A stretch of DNA of 34,475 bases, from positions 1 to 34,475 of the forward strand of contig JAJYIP010000005.1 of the NCBI GenBank assembly GCA_021790005.1. Reading direction: 5' to 3'. Under the pieces are notes generated by a model, which was not told the DNA's origin, ran no database searches, and saw only the letters and a program-made list of their open reading frames with translations. This DNA comes from a bacterium (GTDB lineage: Bacteria > Patescibacteriota > Saccharimonadia > Saccharimonadales > UBA4665). The translations under genes and the position numbers were made by a program. Of the stretch, positions 34,339 through 34,475 are shown one piece after another (within the stretch, counting starts at the first letter, position 1; every line of letters starts with the position of its first letter).

Positions 34339-34475
34339 ATGCCTCCTAAAAGTCCGGAGAAAAACCAATCTATCCAAACTGGTGGCATCAGGCTGGATGT
34401 ATCTGGAATTAATGAATTTGATAGTTTTTGTAGAGGCAAACTTAATTGTCCGGAGGTTTGGTTTGAAGGATTTTA
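34339..34475 (+). CDS. hypothetical protein, truncated by window end
   Basis: ATG at 34339 opens MPPKSPEKNQSIQTGGIRLDVSGINEFDSFCRGKLNCPEVWFEGF... to the end of the window. Confidence 0.5.
   Translation, partial: MPPKSPEKNQSIQTGGIRLDVSGINEFDSFCRGKLNCPEVWFEGF

Overview
This 34.5 kb window is dense and bacterial. Gene content and style suggest a Patescibacteria/CPR genome, probably Saccharibacteria (TM7)-like; this is inference from protein flavour, not a database match. TGA acts as a stop. Recognisable housekeeping genes: valS, tsaD, murE, groES-groEL with a CIRCE operator, a phosphosugar isomerase, argS, orn, a dnaG-rpoD-kinase-polA run, a HIT protein, an M15 peptidase, a PgeF/YfiH-like protein, an HxlR regulator divergent from an FMN reductase, and a pentein/amidinotransferase. 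A plastic island at about 3.2-6.7 kb holds a transposase remnant, three type II toxin-antitoxin modules, two tRNAs and a decayed proS 3' end. Main hunt results: (1) about 15 genes carry a -10-like TANNNT hexamer 6-11 nt (mostly 6-8) before the likely ATG, predicting widespread leaderless mRNAs and moving several ORF-track starts; (2) four convergent gene pairs end on one shared TTAA that supplies both stop codons; (3) an untracked 45-aa ORF on the minus strand has a strong Shine-Dalgarno, a perfect intrinsic terminator and a leader with three dyads; (4) DnaG has lost all four zinc ligands, PolA has a degenerate proofreading domain, an XRE-HAD fusion has an altered DxD motif, and a HIT protein has an altered triad; (5) a 45-bp two-dyad operator lies between an HxlR regulator with the conserved Cys and a flavin reductase.
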